A DNA stretch of 64,000 bases from Paenibacillus sp. CC-CFT747 (GCA_030323305.1 CP106741.1:2577501-2641500), one strand, 5' to 3'; positions 46,870 through 55,916 are shown, counted from the stretch's first letter. A program made the numbers and translations. Notes: generated from the sequence alone by a model not told the origin.

Positions 46870-47483
46870 TGAAGCCTTATCGGATCGCCGTTCTCGCTTC
46901 GGGGAGCGGCAGCAATTTTCAGGCCATCGTCGATGCGGTGGCCGCGGGGAAGCTCGATGTCCGCGTCGAGCTTCTGGTTTGTGACCGGCCGCAGGCGCCG
47001 GTCGTGGAAAAGGCCCGGCGTGCCGGCGTGCCGGTCTTCGCCTTCCGCCCGAAGGAGTATCCTTCGCGGGAAGCGTATGAGACCGAGATCGTCCGGCAGC
47101 TGCAGGAGCGCGGGGTTGATCTCGTCGTGATGGCCGGCTACATGCGGCTCATCACCGATACGCTTCTCGCGCCCTACGCGGGCCGGATCGTGAACGTGCA
47201 TCCGTCGCTCCTGCCGGCTTTTCCGGGTATGGACGCGGTCGGACAAGCTCTGGCTTACGGAGCGAAAGTGGCCGGCATCACGGTTCATTTTGTGGATGGC
47301 GGCATGGACACCGGGCCGATCATCGCCCAGCGGGCTGTAGAGATTCAAGAGGACGACACCGCGGAGACGCTCGCTCTTCGCCTTCATAGAATCGAGCATG
47401 AGCTGTACCCGGAGGTTATTGGCTGGCTGCGAGCAGGGCGTGCGGTGCTGGAGGAGAACGGCCGCCGGGTACGGATTCACTAA
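46869..47483 (+). CDS. purN: Phosphoribosylglycinamide formyltransferase
   Basis: Folate-dependent GAR transformylase: IAVLASGSGSNFQAIVDAV, the 10-formyl-THF site VVMAGYMRLI, catalytic IVNVHPSLLPAFPGMDAV and GITVHFVDGGMDTGPIIAQR. 204 residues, intact. Confidence 0.95.
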   Translation: MKPYRIAVLASGSGSNFQAIVDAVAAGKLDVRVELLVCDRPQAPVVEKARRAGVPVFAFRPKEYPSREAYETEIVRQLQERGVDLVVMAGYMRLITDTLLAPYAGRIVNVHPSLLPAFPGMDAVGQALAYGAKVAGITVHFVDGGMDTGPIIAQRAVEIQEDDTAETLALRLHRIEHELYPEVIGWLRAGRAVLEENGRRVRIH

Positions 47484-47511
47484 AACGAGGATAAGGAAGG
47501 GATAAACGATT

Positions 47512-48690
47512 ATGACGAATGGCAACGAGCTGTCCCTGCGCTACGGGATGAACCCCCATCAGAAAGAAGCGAAGCTGACGAACGGCGGCAAGCCGCTGCC
47601 GATTCGCGTGTTGAATGGAGATCCGGGCTTTATCAACCTGCTGGATGCGTTGAATGCATTCCAGCTGGTGCGCGAGCTGCGCCATGCGACAGGCGAGCCG
47701 GCAGCGGCCTCGTTCAAGCATGTCTCCCCGGCGGGAGCCGCGGTTAACAGCCCGCTGACACCGGAGCTCGCCCAGGCTTATGGCGTGTCCGGACTGGAGC
47801 TGTCGCCGCTGGCTACGGCTTATGCGCGTGCGCGCGGAGCGGACCGGATGTCGTCCTTCGGCGACGCGGCGGCGCTGAGCGACGTGGTCGACGAGTCGAC
47901 GGCGAAGCTTTTGAAACGGGAAGTGTCTGATCTGGTGGTAGCTCCTGGGTACACACCCGAGGCGCTTGACCTTCTGAAGCAGAAGAAAGGCGGCAAATAC
48001 CTCATCCTGGAGATCGATCCGGACTACGTGCCGGAGCCGATTGAGCAGCGCAACCTGTTCGGCTTGACGCTCCAGCAGGAGCGCAATAACGCCGTGCTGA
48101 CCGAAGCGTCCTTCGAGCGCATCGTGACGGAGAACCAGGAGCTGCCGGAAAGCGCCAAGCGCGATCTGCTCGTCGCCCTGATTACACTGAAATATACGCA
48201 GTCGAACTCCATCTGCTATGCACTTGACGGCCAGACGATCGGCATCGGCGCCGGCCAGCAGTCCCGCATTCACTGTACCCGCCTGGCGGGGGACAAGGCC
48301 GACCGGTGGTTTTTGCGCCAGCACCCGATTGCCCTCGGCATGAAGTTCCGCGAAGGACTCGCTCGTGCCGAGCAGAACAATGCCATCGACCTGTGGCTCG
48401 AGGAGGAGCTTACTCCGATCGAACAGGCAAGCTGGGAGCAGGCGTTCGAGGAAGTGCCGCCCCGCTTAACCCGCGAGGAGAAGCGCGAATGGCTGAACGG
48501 CTTGAAGAACGTCGCTTATGGCTCGGATGCGTTCCTGCCGTTCCGCGACAATATCGACCGGGCTTCCCGCAGCGGAGTGAAATACGTCGTACAGGCCGGC
48601 AGCTCCATGCGCGACCAGGAAGTCGTGCAGGCGGCGAACGATTACGGCATGGTCATGGTGTATTCCGGCGTGCGTTTGTTCCACCATTAA
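47512..48690 (+). CDS. purH: AICAR formyltransferase, single-domain PurH (no IMP cyclohydrolase domain)
   Basis: 392 residues that start directly in the transformylase domain (LSLRYGMNPHQKEAKLTNGG) and lack the roughly 120-residue N-terminal MGS-like cyclohydrolase domain of ordinary bifunctional PurH. Conserved stretches: FKHVSPAGAAVNSPL, RGADRMSSFGDAAALSDVVD, VVAPGYTPEALDLL, KYTQSNSICYALDGQTIGIG, GQQSRIHCTRLAGDKAD and the C-terminal GVKYVVQAGSSMRDQEV. The frame is intact, ATG 47512 has AAGGA upstream, and there are only 28 bases after purN, so the missing domain was not lost to an assembly error. The cyclohydrolase step is supplied by the next gene. Confidence 0.93.
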   Translation: MTNGNELSLRYGMNPHQKEAKLTNGGKPLPIRVLNGDPGFINLLDALNAFQLVRELRHATGEPAAASFKHVSPAGAAVNSPLTPELAQAYGVSGLELSPLATAYARARGADRMSSFGDAAALSDVVDESTAKLLKREVSDLVVAPGYTPEALDLLKQKKGGKYLILEIDPDYVPEPIEQRNLFGLTLQQERNNAVLTEASFERIVTENQELPESAKRDLLVALITLKYTQSNSICYALDGQTIGIGAGQQSRIHCTRLAGDKADRWFLRQHPIALGMKFREGLARAEQNNAIDLWLEEELTPIEQASWEQAFEEVPPRLTREEKREWLNGLKNVAYGSDAFLPFRDNIDRASRSGVKYVVQAGSSMRDQEVVQAANDYGMVMVYSGVRLFHH

Positions 48691-48732
48691 GAGAAGAGGG
48701 CGGCAAGCCCGAGAAGGGGGCAGGATCGGAAA

Positions 48733-49460
48733 ATGGCAGGAAATTGGCAGGCGTTTGCGGATGCGACTATCCGTGAGCTGAAGGAGAATGTCTATCCGGG
48801 ACGGGGTATCATCATCGGCTTAACGCCGGACGGAACGCGGTTTATGCAGGTGTATTGGATCATGGGGCGGAGCGAGAACAGCCGCAACCGGATTTTTGTG
48901 GAGGAAGAGAACGGATACCTGCGGACGGAAGCCGCCGACCCGGCGAAGCTGTCCGACCCGTCGCTTATCATTTATTACCCGGTTCGCCATACCGGCGGCG
49001 CGCATATCGTGACGAACGGGGACCAAACGGATACCATTTACGAGGCGCTGCAGCAGGGCGGCACGTTCGAAGGGGCTTTGGCTACGCGCACGTATGAGCC
49101 GGACGGCCCGAATTTTACCCTCGGATTTCCGGCGTTGTAGACCTCGGGGACAAGCAGAATGCGTACAAGCTGTCGATCCTGAAGTCGAACGACAACGACG
49201 AGTCGCAGACGAAGCGGCAGTATTTCCATTATGAGCAGGCTCTTGCCGGGTACGGGCATTTTATCTCGACGTACCAGGGAGACGGCAACCCGCTGCCTTC
49301 GTTCGATGGGGAACCGAAGCTCGCTCCGCTGTTTGACAGCGCCGAGGAAACGGCCCGCTTCTACTGGAACCTACTGAATGCGGACAACCGCATCTCGCTA
49401 TTGGTGAAGACCATTTCGCGTGAGAGCGGCGAGGCTCAGCTGATCGTACTGAATAAATAG
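48733..49460 (+). CDS. purO: IMP cyclohydrolase, PurO type (one frameshift)
   Basis: Closes the purine ring, FAICAR to IMP, using the fold first known from archaea and unrelated to the PurH N-terminal domain. Recognised by NVYPGRGIIIGLTPDGTRFM, VYWIMGRSENSRNRIFVEEE, LSDPSLIIYYPVRH, IVTNGDQTDTIYEALQQGG, YEPDGPNFTPRISGVV and YQGDGNPLPSF. The frame breaks near 49118 in TTTTACCCTCGG; one extra C joins NFTPRISGV to the rest and gives 242 residues ending LIVLNK at 49460. Downstream of the standalone transformylase and upstream of purD, it completes the pathway. Family recognition is from memory of clostridial homologues. Confidence 0.85.
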
Positions 49461-49477
49461 CCGGGAGGAGGGATCCG

Positions 49478-50736
49478 ATGAAAGTCATGGTCATTGGCCG
49501 GGGAGGCCGGGAACATGCGATTGTATGGGCGCTCAGCCAAAGTCCGAAGATCACCAAGCTTCTCTGTGCCCCCGGCAACGGCGGGATTTCGGAGCTCGCG
49601 GAATGCGTTCCGATCGGAGAGCTGGAATTCGATAAAATCAGCGGCTATGCGCTGGAAAACCAAGTCGACCTGGTGTTCGTGGCACCGGACGATCCGCTTG
49701 CCGCGGGCTTGGTCGACCACCTGGAGTCTCACGACATCCGGGCTTACGGCCCGAACCAGGCGGCGGCGATCATTGAGGGCAGCAAGGCTTTTATGAAAAA
49801 CCTGCTCAAAACCTACCGCATCCCGACTGCGGCTTATGAATCGTTCGACAACTATGAGGAAGCGCTCGGATACCTGCGCCAGCAGGAGCGCCGATCGTCA
49901 TCAAAGCGGACGGACTGGCAGCAGGAAAAGGCGTCATCGTGGCTCAGACACTGGAGGAAGCGGAAGAAGCGTTGAAGTCGATCATGGTCGACCAAGCTTT
50001 CGGCGCATCCGGCAATCGAGTCGTCATCGAGGAATTCCTGACGGGGCAGGAGATGTCGCTGCTTGCGTTCGTGGACGGAACGGTCGTTCGGCCGATGGTC
50101 CCTTCGCAGGACCACAAGCCGGTGTTCGACAACGACCAAGGGCCGAACACCGGCGGCATGGGCACGTATTCGCCCGTTCCGCACATTGATCCGGCTATCG
50201 TGCAGGAAGCCCTGGACACTATCGTGATCCCCACGGCGGAGGCAATGGTGAAGGAAGGGCGCCCGTTCCGCGGCGTGCTTTATGCCGGCTTGATGCTAAC
50301 GCCCGATGGGCCGAAGACGATCGAGTTCAACGCCCGCTTCGGGGATCCGGAAACGCAGGTGCTGCTGCCTCGGCTCAAGACGGACCTGTTCGAGATCGTG
50401 CTGGCGACGCTCGAAGGACGTCTCGACGAACTCGAGATCGAGTGGAGCGAGGAAGCGGCCGTATGCGTCATCCTCGCGTCGCCCGGCTATCCGGGCTCGT
50501 ACCCGAAAGGGCTCGTGATCGACGGCCTGGCTGACGTGAAGGACGCGCTTGTGTTCCACGCGGGAACGGCTATCGAGAACGGACGGACGGTCACCGCCGG
50601 CGGCCGCGTGCTGGGCGTAGTAGGCAAAGGCCGCGACATCGCGGAAGCCCGGGAACGCGCCTATGCCGAAGCGGACAAGATCCGCTTCGAGGGCAAGCAC
50701 TACCGCACGGATATTGCCAAGAAGGCACTGGTTTAA
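49478..50736 (+). CDS. purD: Phosphoribosylamine-glycine ligase (one frameshift)
   Basis: GAR synthetase, ATP-grasp. Motifs VMVIGRGGREHAIVWALSQS, CAPGNGGISELAECV, VFVAPDDPLAAGLVDHLE, PIVIKADGLAAGKGVIVAQT, DHKPVFDNDQGPNTGGMGTY, FNARFGDPETQVLLPRL. The break is near 49889 (CAGGAGCGCCG); one more G gives QQEAPIVIKADGLAAGK. Repaired length 419 residues. Last gene of the operon, with a strong terminator after it. Confidence 0.94.
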
Positions 50737-50739
50737 CGT

Positions 50740-50802
50740 AAAAGCACCTCCGGATTCGGCGGGGAGAAAATTCTTCCTGCCGGATCGCGGGGGTGCTTTT
50801 TT
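50740..50802 (+). terminator. Terminator of the purine operon
   Basis: AAAAGCACCTCCG and CGGGGGTGCTTTT outer stem, GATTCGGC/GCCGGATC inner stem, TTTTTT at the end. Confidence 0.92.
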
Positions 50803-50896
50803 AGTGGGATGGTTGAGGACCGGAGTTTAGCAAAAGGGAGGGAGCGGCTTGGGGCAGGCCTGTACTCGTTGATTCATCTGATAACAGAATCCGTCT

Positions 50897-51723
50897 CTAA
50901 CCAGCCCCATCCCGACGCGACCGTGTTCCCATAACCACGGTCGCATCCCACTCGTCGCAGCGGACGACCTGCGGCGCAAGCCCGCTCCGCGCGAAGAGCG
51001 CGGCCGTCTCGGGCGCCTGCTCCTCGCTCGCCTCGACGAGCAGGTGCCCGCCCGGCGCGAGCCATTGCGCCGCCTCGGCCGCCACCCGCCGCTGCACGTC
51101 GAGCCCGTCCGCGCCGCCGTCCAGCGCCACCCGCGCCTCGTGCAGGCGGGCTTCGGCCGGCATCCGCTCGATCGCCGCCGTCGGCACGTAGGGCGTGTTG
51201 GCGAGCAGGACGTCGACGCGGCCCCGCAGGCTTTCCGGCAGCGGCCGGAAGAGGTCGCCCTCGTAGACGCGGCCGCCGAAGGCCGCCACGTTGCGGCGGG
51301 CGCAATGCACGGCCGCGGGGTCGAGGTCGGCCGCGTGCAGCTCGATGCCCGCATGCGCCGACGCAACGGCCGCGCCGAGGGCGCCCGAGCCGCAGCAGAG
51401 GTCGAGCACGACGGCCCCCGGCCGGGCGAGAGAGACCGCCTGGCGGACGAGGAATTCCGTGCGGAGCCGGGGAACGAATACCCCCGGCTCTACGGCGATC
51501 CGCAGGCCGGCGAACTCGGCCCAGCCGATGACGTGCTCCAGCGGGGAGCCGGCGGCTCTCCGCTCGACCATGTCGGCGAGCTCCCCGGGTGTGCTTGCAG
51601 CCGCCAGGAGCAGCCGGGCCTCCTCTTCGGCGTAGACACATCCGGCGGCCCGCAGGCTGATGGTAACTTTCTCATAAGGATCCCCTGCTGTGGCGTCAGC
51701 GGGGGATTTTTCTCTGGAATCAT
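50897..51723 (-). CDS. PrmC-related N5-glutamine methyltransferase (one frameshift)
   Basis: SAM-dependent methyltransferase of the group related to PrmC but of unknown protein substrate. SAM motif VVLDLCCGSGALGAAVASAH, acidic DLDPAAVHCARRNVAA, and catalytic motif LLANTPYVPTAAIERMP, in which NTPY replaces the NPPY of true PrmC. The start ATG at 51723 overlaps the stop of the upstream kinase gene (ATGA). The frame then needs one more base in the C5 run (plus strand GGGGG, 51701-51705) to join MIPEKNPP to ADATAGDPYEKVTISLRAAG and the rest. Repaired length about 275 residues. The gene is markedly GC-rich. Confidence 0.8.
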
Positions 51724-52244
51724 CGCTTGTCTCCTCTCACGTGCCGGACTACCCGGTCGAGCTCCGTATTGTCAGTAAGAATGACGAGCTTGTCTCCGTA
51801 CGGCTTAAGCTGCTCCATAAGCTTGGGCTTTTCCGTCCGCGCATGATTGTAGCTCCAGCGGTACATTTTGGCGAGCATGTCGAAGCTCTGCTTGTAGTTG
51901 CCCTTTTCGAACCCCAGCTTCTGGACGAGGAATCGTTTTAGAATACGGTAATTCCGTTTGCGGATGGGGGTGTCCAGGTAAACTATGAGGTCGGCGCGCT
52001 CCCAGCTCGGCTGCACCCAATTCCTATGGGCCCCCTCGACGATCCAGCCGTCGGTGGCCAGGATCCCGTGAAACAGACGGTCGCGCTCTTCATCGGGATT
52101 CCGGATATCCGGGCCTTCGGGCACCCGCCGCCAGACGATATTGTCCAGCTCATAGTAAGGAAGCTCCAGCGTGGCGGAAAGCTTCCGGGCAAGGGTGGAT
52201 TTTCCGCTGCCGACCGAGCCGATGATATGGATTTTGGGCCGCAT
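51720..52244 (-). CDS. P-loop nucleoside/adenylate kinase-like protein
   Basis: 174 residues; Walker A IHIIGSVGSGKSTLARKL, DNIVWRRVP, GWIVEGAHRNW, lid-like RADLIVYLDTPIRKRNYRI. It resembles the AAA17/adenylate-kinase-like group annotated in Bacillus as topology-modulation (FlaR-like) proteins; the substrate is unproven. ATG 52244 is preferred over GTG 52253 because GGAGG is ten bases before the ATG but one before the GTG. Coupled to the methyltransferase gene downstream. Confidence 0.85.
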   Translation of the reverse strand: MRPKIHIIGSVGSGKSTLARKLSATLELPYYELDNIVWRRVPEGPDIRNPDEERDRLFHGILATDGWIVEGAHRNWVQPSWERADLIVYLDTPIRKRNYRILKRFLVQKLGFEKGNYKQSFDMLAKMYRWSYNHARTEKPKLMEQLKPYGDKLVILTDNTELDRVVRHVRGDKR

Positions 52245-52372
52245 GGTTCTCACTCCTCCGGGAATCTTTATCTACCCCTCATTAGCAAACCGTGGTACCT
52301 TTTATGAAGGGATTTTACCTTATGAGGGAACCATAGGGGAAGAATTATTTTCCAAGAAAGGAGAGCTCCGCT

Positions 52373-53115
52373 GTGCAGCTGCTTCACCAGGAAGTCCACG
52401 ATACTTCCCAGATTTCGGTTTACGATACGGACGAGCTGTACGGGGAAAAAGGCCGCTTTCGTGTCCTCCAATTCTCGGATGACGCCATACAGGGGGCGCT
52501 CGACTTGGATGATCCGGAGCGCATCGTGTTCGAATACCCGCGTGCGATGATCCACCTGATCGAGGCTAACCATCCTTCTTTAGAGCGGCTGTTTGTGATC
52601 GGGCATGGGACCGGAACGATCTCCGGCTATTTCGAGAGGGGGCAGGTGACTACCGCGGAGCTCGAGCCGGGGGTAGTGGAGATCAGCCGGAGGTTTTTTG
52701 GCTATGCGGGCGGTCCGGTGGAGGTGGGGGACGGCCGGGAGATTTTGGAGAGGGAAGCTCACGGTTCGTACGATGCCATCGTCCTGGATGCCTTCCAAGC
52801 AGAGGGAACGCCCATGCACCTGTTGTCCCGGGAATTCATGCGGATGGCGAGGGGAAAGCTGGAGCCGACAGGCTCCCTCCTGATGAACCTGACGGGAAAA
52901 CGGAACGACAAGCTCGTAAGCGCCGTGCACACCACGCTTCAAGGGAGTTTCCGTATAGGCAGACGTTCTCGCTGCCTGCGGCCGGATCGGCAGAGGTCCG
53001 GAATTTTGTGATCATGGGAAGCGGGAAGCCGATCACGTACCAGACCCGGCAGATGGCGGGGTTCACGGAGACGGAGCTCGGGCAAGGGTATATCATAAAA
53101 GATGGAACGCCTTAA
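52373..53115 (+). CDS. Spermidine-synthase-like protein (one frameshift)
   Basis: Rossmann-fold aminopropyltransferase-like protein: LFVIGHGTGTISGYF (SAM-site glycine loop), AELEPGVVEISRRFFGYA, DAIVLDAFQAEGTPMHLLSR. It is closer to the short spermidine-synthase-like proteins often fused to MFS domains than to SpeE, and its activity is unproven. GTG 52373 follows AAAGGAG. Near 52943 (CAAGGGAGTTT) one more G joins LQG to EFPYRQTFSLPAAGSAEVRN and continues to the stop at 53115 (about 247 residues). Confidence 0.78.
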
Positions 53116-53146
53116 TCATTTGTATCCTTAAATAAGGAGGCTTTTC

Positions 53147-53812
53147 ATGAACGGTTATCTCCAGCCATTGATGGACTTGTACGAGGCGCATGCGGACGGG
53201 ACCATCGCCGCCGGGAGCCGAAAATACATGCGGGACCAGTTTGATTTTCTGGGCATCCGTTCGGCCGAACGGCAGGCGCTGACCAAAGGGTTCTGGAAGG
53301 AGCATGGCCTCCCGGGGCGGGACCTTCAAGCTGTCGTGGAAGACCTGTGGAGCCGGCCGGAGAGGGATTACCAATATGCGGCCCTGGAATTTCTCGGCAA
53401 GATGAAGAAAGCGCTGGGGCCGGGCGACATGCCATGGTTAACGGAGTTAATCGTCACCAAATCATGGTGGGATACGGTGGACTTCTTGTCCCCGCACATC
53501 ATGGAGTATCTGTTCCGCACGTATCCGGAGCTGATCCCGCTTCACGCCGACCGGTGGATCGAAGACGAGAACTTCTGGCTGCAGCGGGCGGCCATTCTGT
53601 ACCAGCTGAAATACAAAGAGACGACGGACGAGGAACGGCTCTACCGTTACGTCATCCGCCGCTCGGACAGCCGGGAGTTCTTCGTGCAGAAGGCGATCGG
53701 CTGGGTGCTTCGGGAATACGCGAAGGTCCGCCCGGACAGCGTCCAGGCCTTTGTGGCGGGGAATGAGCTGAAGCCGCTCAGCCGGCGTGAGGCGTTGAAG
53801 CACTTCAAGTAA
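53147..53812 (+). CDS. DNA alkylation repair glycosylase (AlkD-like)
   Basis: HEAT-like repeat protein removing alkylated bases. RKYMRDQFDFLGIRSAERQA, FWKEHGLPGRDLQAVVEDLW, DTVDFLSPHIMEYLFRTYPE and FVQKAIGWVLREYAKVRPD are typical of the AlkC/AlkD family. 221 residues, intact. ATG 53147 after AAGGAGG. Located 31 bases after the preceding gene, probably cotranscribed. Confidence 0.9.
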   Translation: MNGYLQPLMDLYEAHADGTIAAGSRKYMRDQFDFLGIRSAERQALTKGFWKEHGLPGRDLQAVVEDLWSRPERDYQYAALEFLGKMKKALGPGDMPWLTELIVTKSWWDTVDFLSPHIMEYLFRTYPELIPLHADRWIEDENFWLQRAAILYQLKYKETTDEERLYRYVIRRSDSREFFVQKAIGWVLREYAKVRPDSVQAFVAGNELKPLSRREALKHFK

Positions 53813-53828
53813 GGCGGGCGGGAGCCCG

Positions 53829-53993
53829 TCAGAATGTATCCGTTCTCCGGCAAGCGTGTCTTACCGGGGGACGGATTTTTTTAGGGAGGGGTCCCATTTT
53901 TCTAGCATGGTAGTAACGTCCTTCGTTTTGGGCCGCCACGGCCTCGCCAGGGTCCGTGCCCTTGATCTCGAAGAACAGGGTTCCGGCCTGCAT
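53829..53993 (-). CDS. Possible small protein (54 residues)
   Basis: ATG 53993 is preceded on the minus strand by GGGGAGG at eight-base spacing. The product begins MQAGTLFFEIKGTDPGEAVA. Its 3' end overlaps the terminator of the plus-strand alkD gene, which argues against it. No family known. Confidence 0.25.
   Translation of the reverse strand: MQAGTLFFEIKGTDPGEAVAAQNEGRYYHARKMGPLPKKIRPPVRHACRRTDTF
53838..53882 (+). terminator. Terminator after the alkD-like gene
   Basis: ATCCGTTCTCCGG and CCGGGGGACGGAT pair over 13 positions (two G-T), followed by TTTTTT. Confidence 0.75.
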
Positions 53994-54206
53994 GGAGTTA
54001 GCCTCCCCGTTATGCCGGGGCATAGGGGTCACCTATTACGCAACTTATGCCCTTCTAGACGTCGATCAGCGAAGATAGGTTGCACGAAAGAGCCCACACC
54101 CTTTCATTTCCCTCTCGCCTCGCTTTCCTGCTGTGATAAAATGGAAACCAACCAACATGGACTTCCCGACGACCCTATCCTGTGAATGGCACAAGGAGAT
54201 GGCGGC
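53883..54206. other. 324-base stretch without a confident gene
   Basis: Apart from the doubtful small minus-strand frame, only short open frames are present. No repeat or RNA is recognised. Confidence 0.35.
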
Positions 54207-55009
54207 ATGAAACCACTGCATTTCGATTTTCCCATGAGGGAACAGGTTTACAAAGAGGCAGGACGGGAGCTGAAGCTGTATCTGTTCGAGCCGGACGAGC
54301 CATCGTCCGCGGGCCGGCCCGTCCTCCTCTTTTTTAACGGAGGAAGCTTCAAGAAGGAGCCTAAGCTTACCCCGGTTCAGTTCCAGCACCAGGCCCGCTA
54401 TTTCGCGGAGCGGGAGTGCTCGCGGTCTGTGTGGATTACCGCAACGGAAGCGACGAAGGCTTCACTCCCCTGCAAGCCATCGCGGATGTGAAGTCCGCCG
54501 TGCGCTGGGTGAGAACCCATTCCGCCGAACTGCAGGCCGACCCGTCCCGGGTCGCCGTTTGCGGGGCTTCCGCCGGTGGCTACATCACGGTGTCCTCGAT
54601 TCTATTCCCGGAAGTCGACGACGCGGCCCCCGAAGAGCGCGAGGTGGAAGCCGTTCCTAACGAACTGGTCATCTTTGCCGCCGGAATGGACGCCGTGGAT
54701 ATTATGGGCAGGCGGTACCCGGAAATTCTGGATCAGGCCCGGGAGATTTCGCCGCTGCATCACATCCGCAAAGCCCTGCCCCGGACCTTGTGGCTTCTGG
54801 GAACCTCCGACGACCTGTACGAGCAGAACATGGACTTCGTAAGGGGGATGAGAGGGGCTGGCAACGACATTACCTTGGAAACGTATGAGGGCATGGAGCA
54901 CGGATTCTTCAACTATGGGCGGCACGACAACAAGCCGTGGCGGGAGACGACCCTTCGCATCGAAAGCTTCCTCTACCCGGATCTTCCCCTAAGGAGAGAT
55001 GAGGCTTGA
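54207..55009 (+). CDS. Alpha/beta hydrolase, acetyl-esterase type (one frameshift)
   Basis: Hormone-sensitive-lipase/Aes-like esterase. Oxyanion segment VLLFFNGGSFKKEP (an Asn replaces the usual His of HGGG), VDYRNGSDEGFTPLQAIADV, nucleophile VAVCGASAGGYITVSS, acid WLLGTSDDLYEQNMDF, His MEHGFFNYG. ATG 54207 after GGAGATGGC. The break is near 54412 (GAGCGGGAGTGC); one more G gives FAERGVLAVCVDYRNG and 267 residues. The stop overlaps the next start (TTGA). Confidence 0.83.
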
Positions 55010-55627
55010 GCCACAAGGTCGATTATAAAAAAGACTATAAGCATCTATACCTACCAAAAACGGTTCCGGAAATCGTGGACGTGCCGGGCATGCCCTTTTT
55101 ATGGTCAGCGGCAGCGGGGACCCCAACGGCGAGGAATTTGCCAAGGTGACGGAAGCTCTATACAGCTTGAGCTATGCGGTGAGAATGTCTTACAAAAGTT
55201 CGGATGTGCCGGCCGGCTACTATGAGTACACGGTTTTTCCGCTGGAGGGCGTTTGGGATCTGGTCGACCGGACCAAGCCTCCCACAGATAAAAGCAATCT
55301 CAAGTACACGATGATGATTCGGCAGCCTGATTTTGTGACGGAGGAGCTATTCGGGCGGTTTCAGGAGCAGGCGATGAGGAAAAATCCAATCCTTTTCTGG
55401 AGAAGGTTCGGTTTGAACAGGCCGAAGACGGGCTGAGCTGTCAGATGATGCATAAGGGAAGCTTTGACGAGGAGCCGGAAAGCTTTGCCCGCATGGAGGA
55501 GTTCTGTACGGAACAGGGATTTATTCGTTCGAGCAAAATTCACCGGGAGATTTATTTATCGGATCCCCGCAAGACGGAACCATTCAAGCTGAAAACCGTG
55601 TTACGGTTTCCTGTACACAAACAATAA
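55006..55627 (+). CDS. GyrI-like small-molecule-binding protein (two frameshifts)
   Basis: Standalone GyrI-like/SOUL-type domain protein of about 207 residues: VDYKKDYKHLYLPKTVPEIV, MVSGSGDPNGEEFAKVTEAL, YYEYTVFPLEGVWDLVD, RFEQAEDGLSCQMMHKGSFD, FIRSSKIHREIYLSDPRKTE. Starts at TTG 55006, overlapping the esterase stop, with AAGGAG upstream. Breaks: T5 run at 55097-55101 (PGMPFFMVSGSG needs one T) and near 55390 (KNPNPFLEKVRFEQ needs one base). Such domains bind drugs or small ligands; no role is evident. Confidence 0.75.
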
Positions 55628-55658
55628 CGAAAGCCGCCTCCTCGACGGGAGTTCCCTA

Positions 55659-55685
55659 AGCCGCCTTTTTAGCAGGGCGGTTTTT
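55659..55685 (+). terminator. Terminator after the GyrI-like gene
   Basis: CCGCC (55661-55665) and GGCGG (55676-55680) with a ten-base loop, then TTTTT. Confidence 0.65.
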
Positions 55686-55700
55686 CTTTGGATAGGGAGC

Positions 55701-55796
55701 AAGTGCCTTATCCGGTAACTTTGTTGGCGAGCAAAGCTCCGTATGCGCACGATAATCCATAGGGAAGCAGAACTTTCTTGGCGGATAGGGAGCAAG
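55701..55796. repeat. Dispersed ~96-bp inverted-repeat element, copy 3 (opposite orientation)
   Basis: Left end AAGTGCCTTATCCGG, right end CGGATAGGGAGCAAG. Its reverse complement aligns with copy 1 along the whole length, including GAAGTTCTGCTT-like and CTCGCCAACAAAG segments. A 14-base direct repeat GGATAGGGAGCAAG occurs at 55690-55703 and 55783-55796. Confidence 0.72.
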
Positions 55797-55843
55797 AGGG
55801 ATTTTCCTCGAGCGGGCAACTTATCTGGGCTTGTGAAAAAAAC

Positions 55844-55872
55844 TTGAAATATAACCCATTATCCATTATTAT
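55844..55872 (+). promoter_or_regulatory. Promoter of the HTH regulator operon
   Basis: TTGAAA (55844-55849), 17-base spacer, TATTAT (55867-55872). The -10 lies inside the palindrome at 55865-55894. Confidence 0.65.
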
Positions 55873-55894
55873 CATTATTGATAATGATAATAAT
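55865..55894. promoter_or_regulatory. 30-bp palindromic operator over the -10 box
   Basis: ATTATTATCATTA (55865-55877) and TAATGATAATAAT (55882-55894) are perfect 13-bp arms with a TTGA centre. It covers the -10 and the expected start of transcription, so repression by occlusion is likely. The regulator encoded 22 bases downstream is the obvious ligand; the GATAAT hexamers also resemble Fur sites, but the arrangement is not the standard Fur box. Confidence 0.7.
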
Positions 55895-55916
55895 CAAGGT
55901 CAGGAGGCGGCAATCG

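Noticed and set aside
55865..55894. Classical Fur box
   Set aside because: The GATAAT hexamers are present, but their order (ATTATC ATTATT GATAAT GATAAT) is inverted relative to the 19-bp Fur consensus, and the downstream genes are not iron-related; kept as a generic operator.
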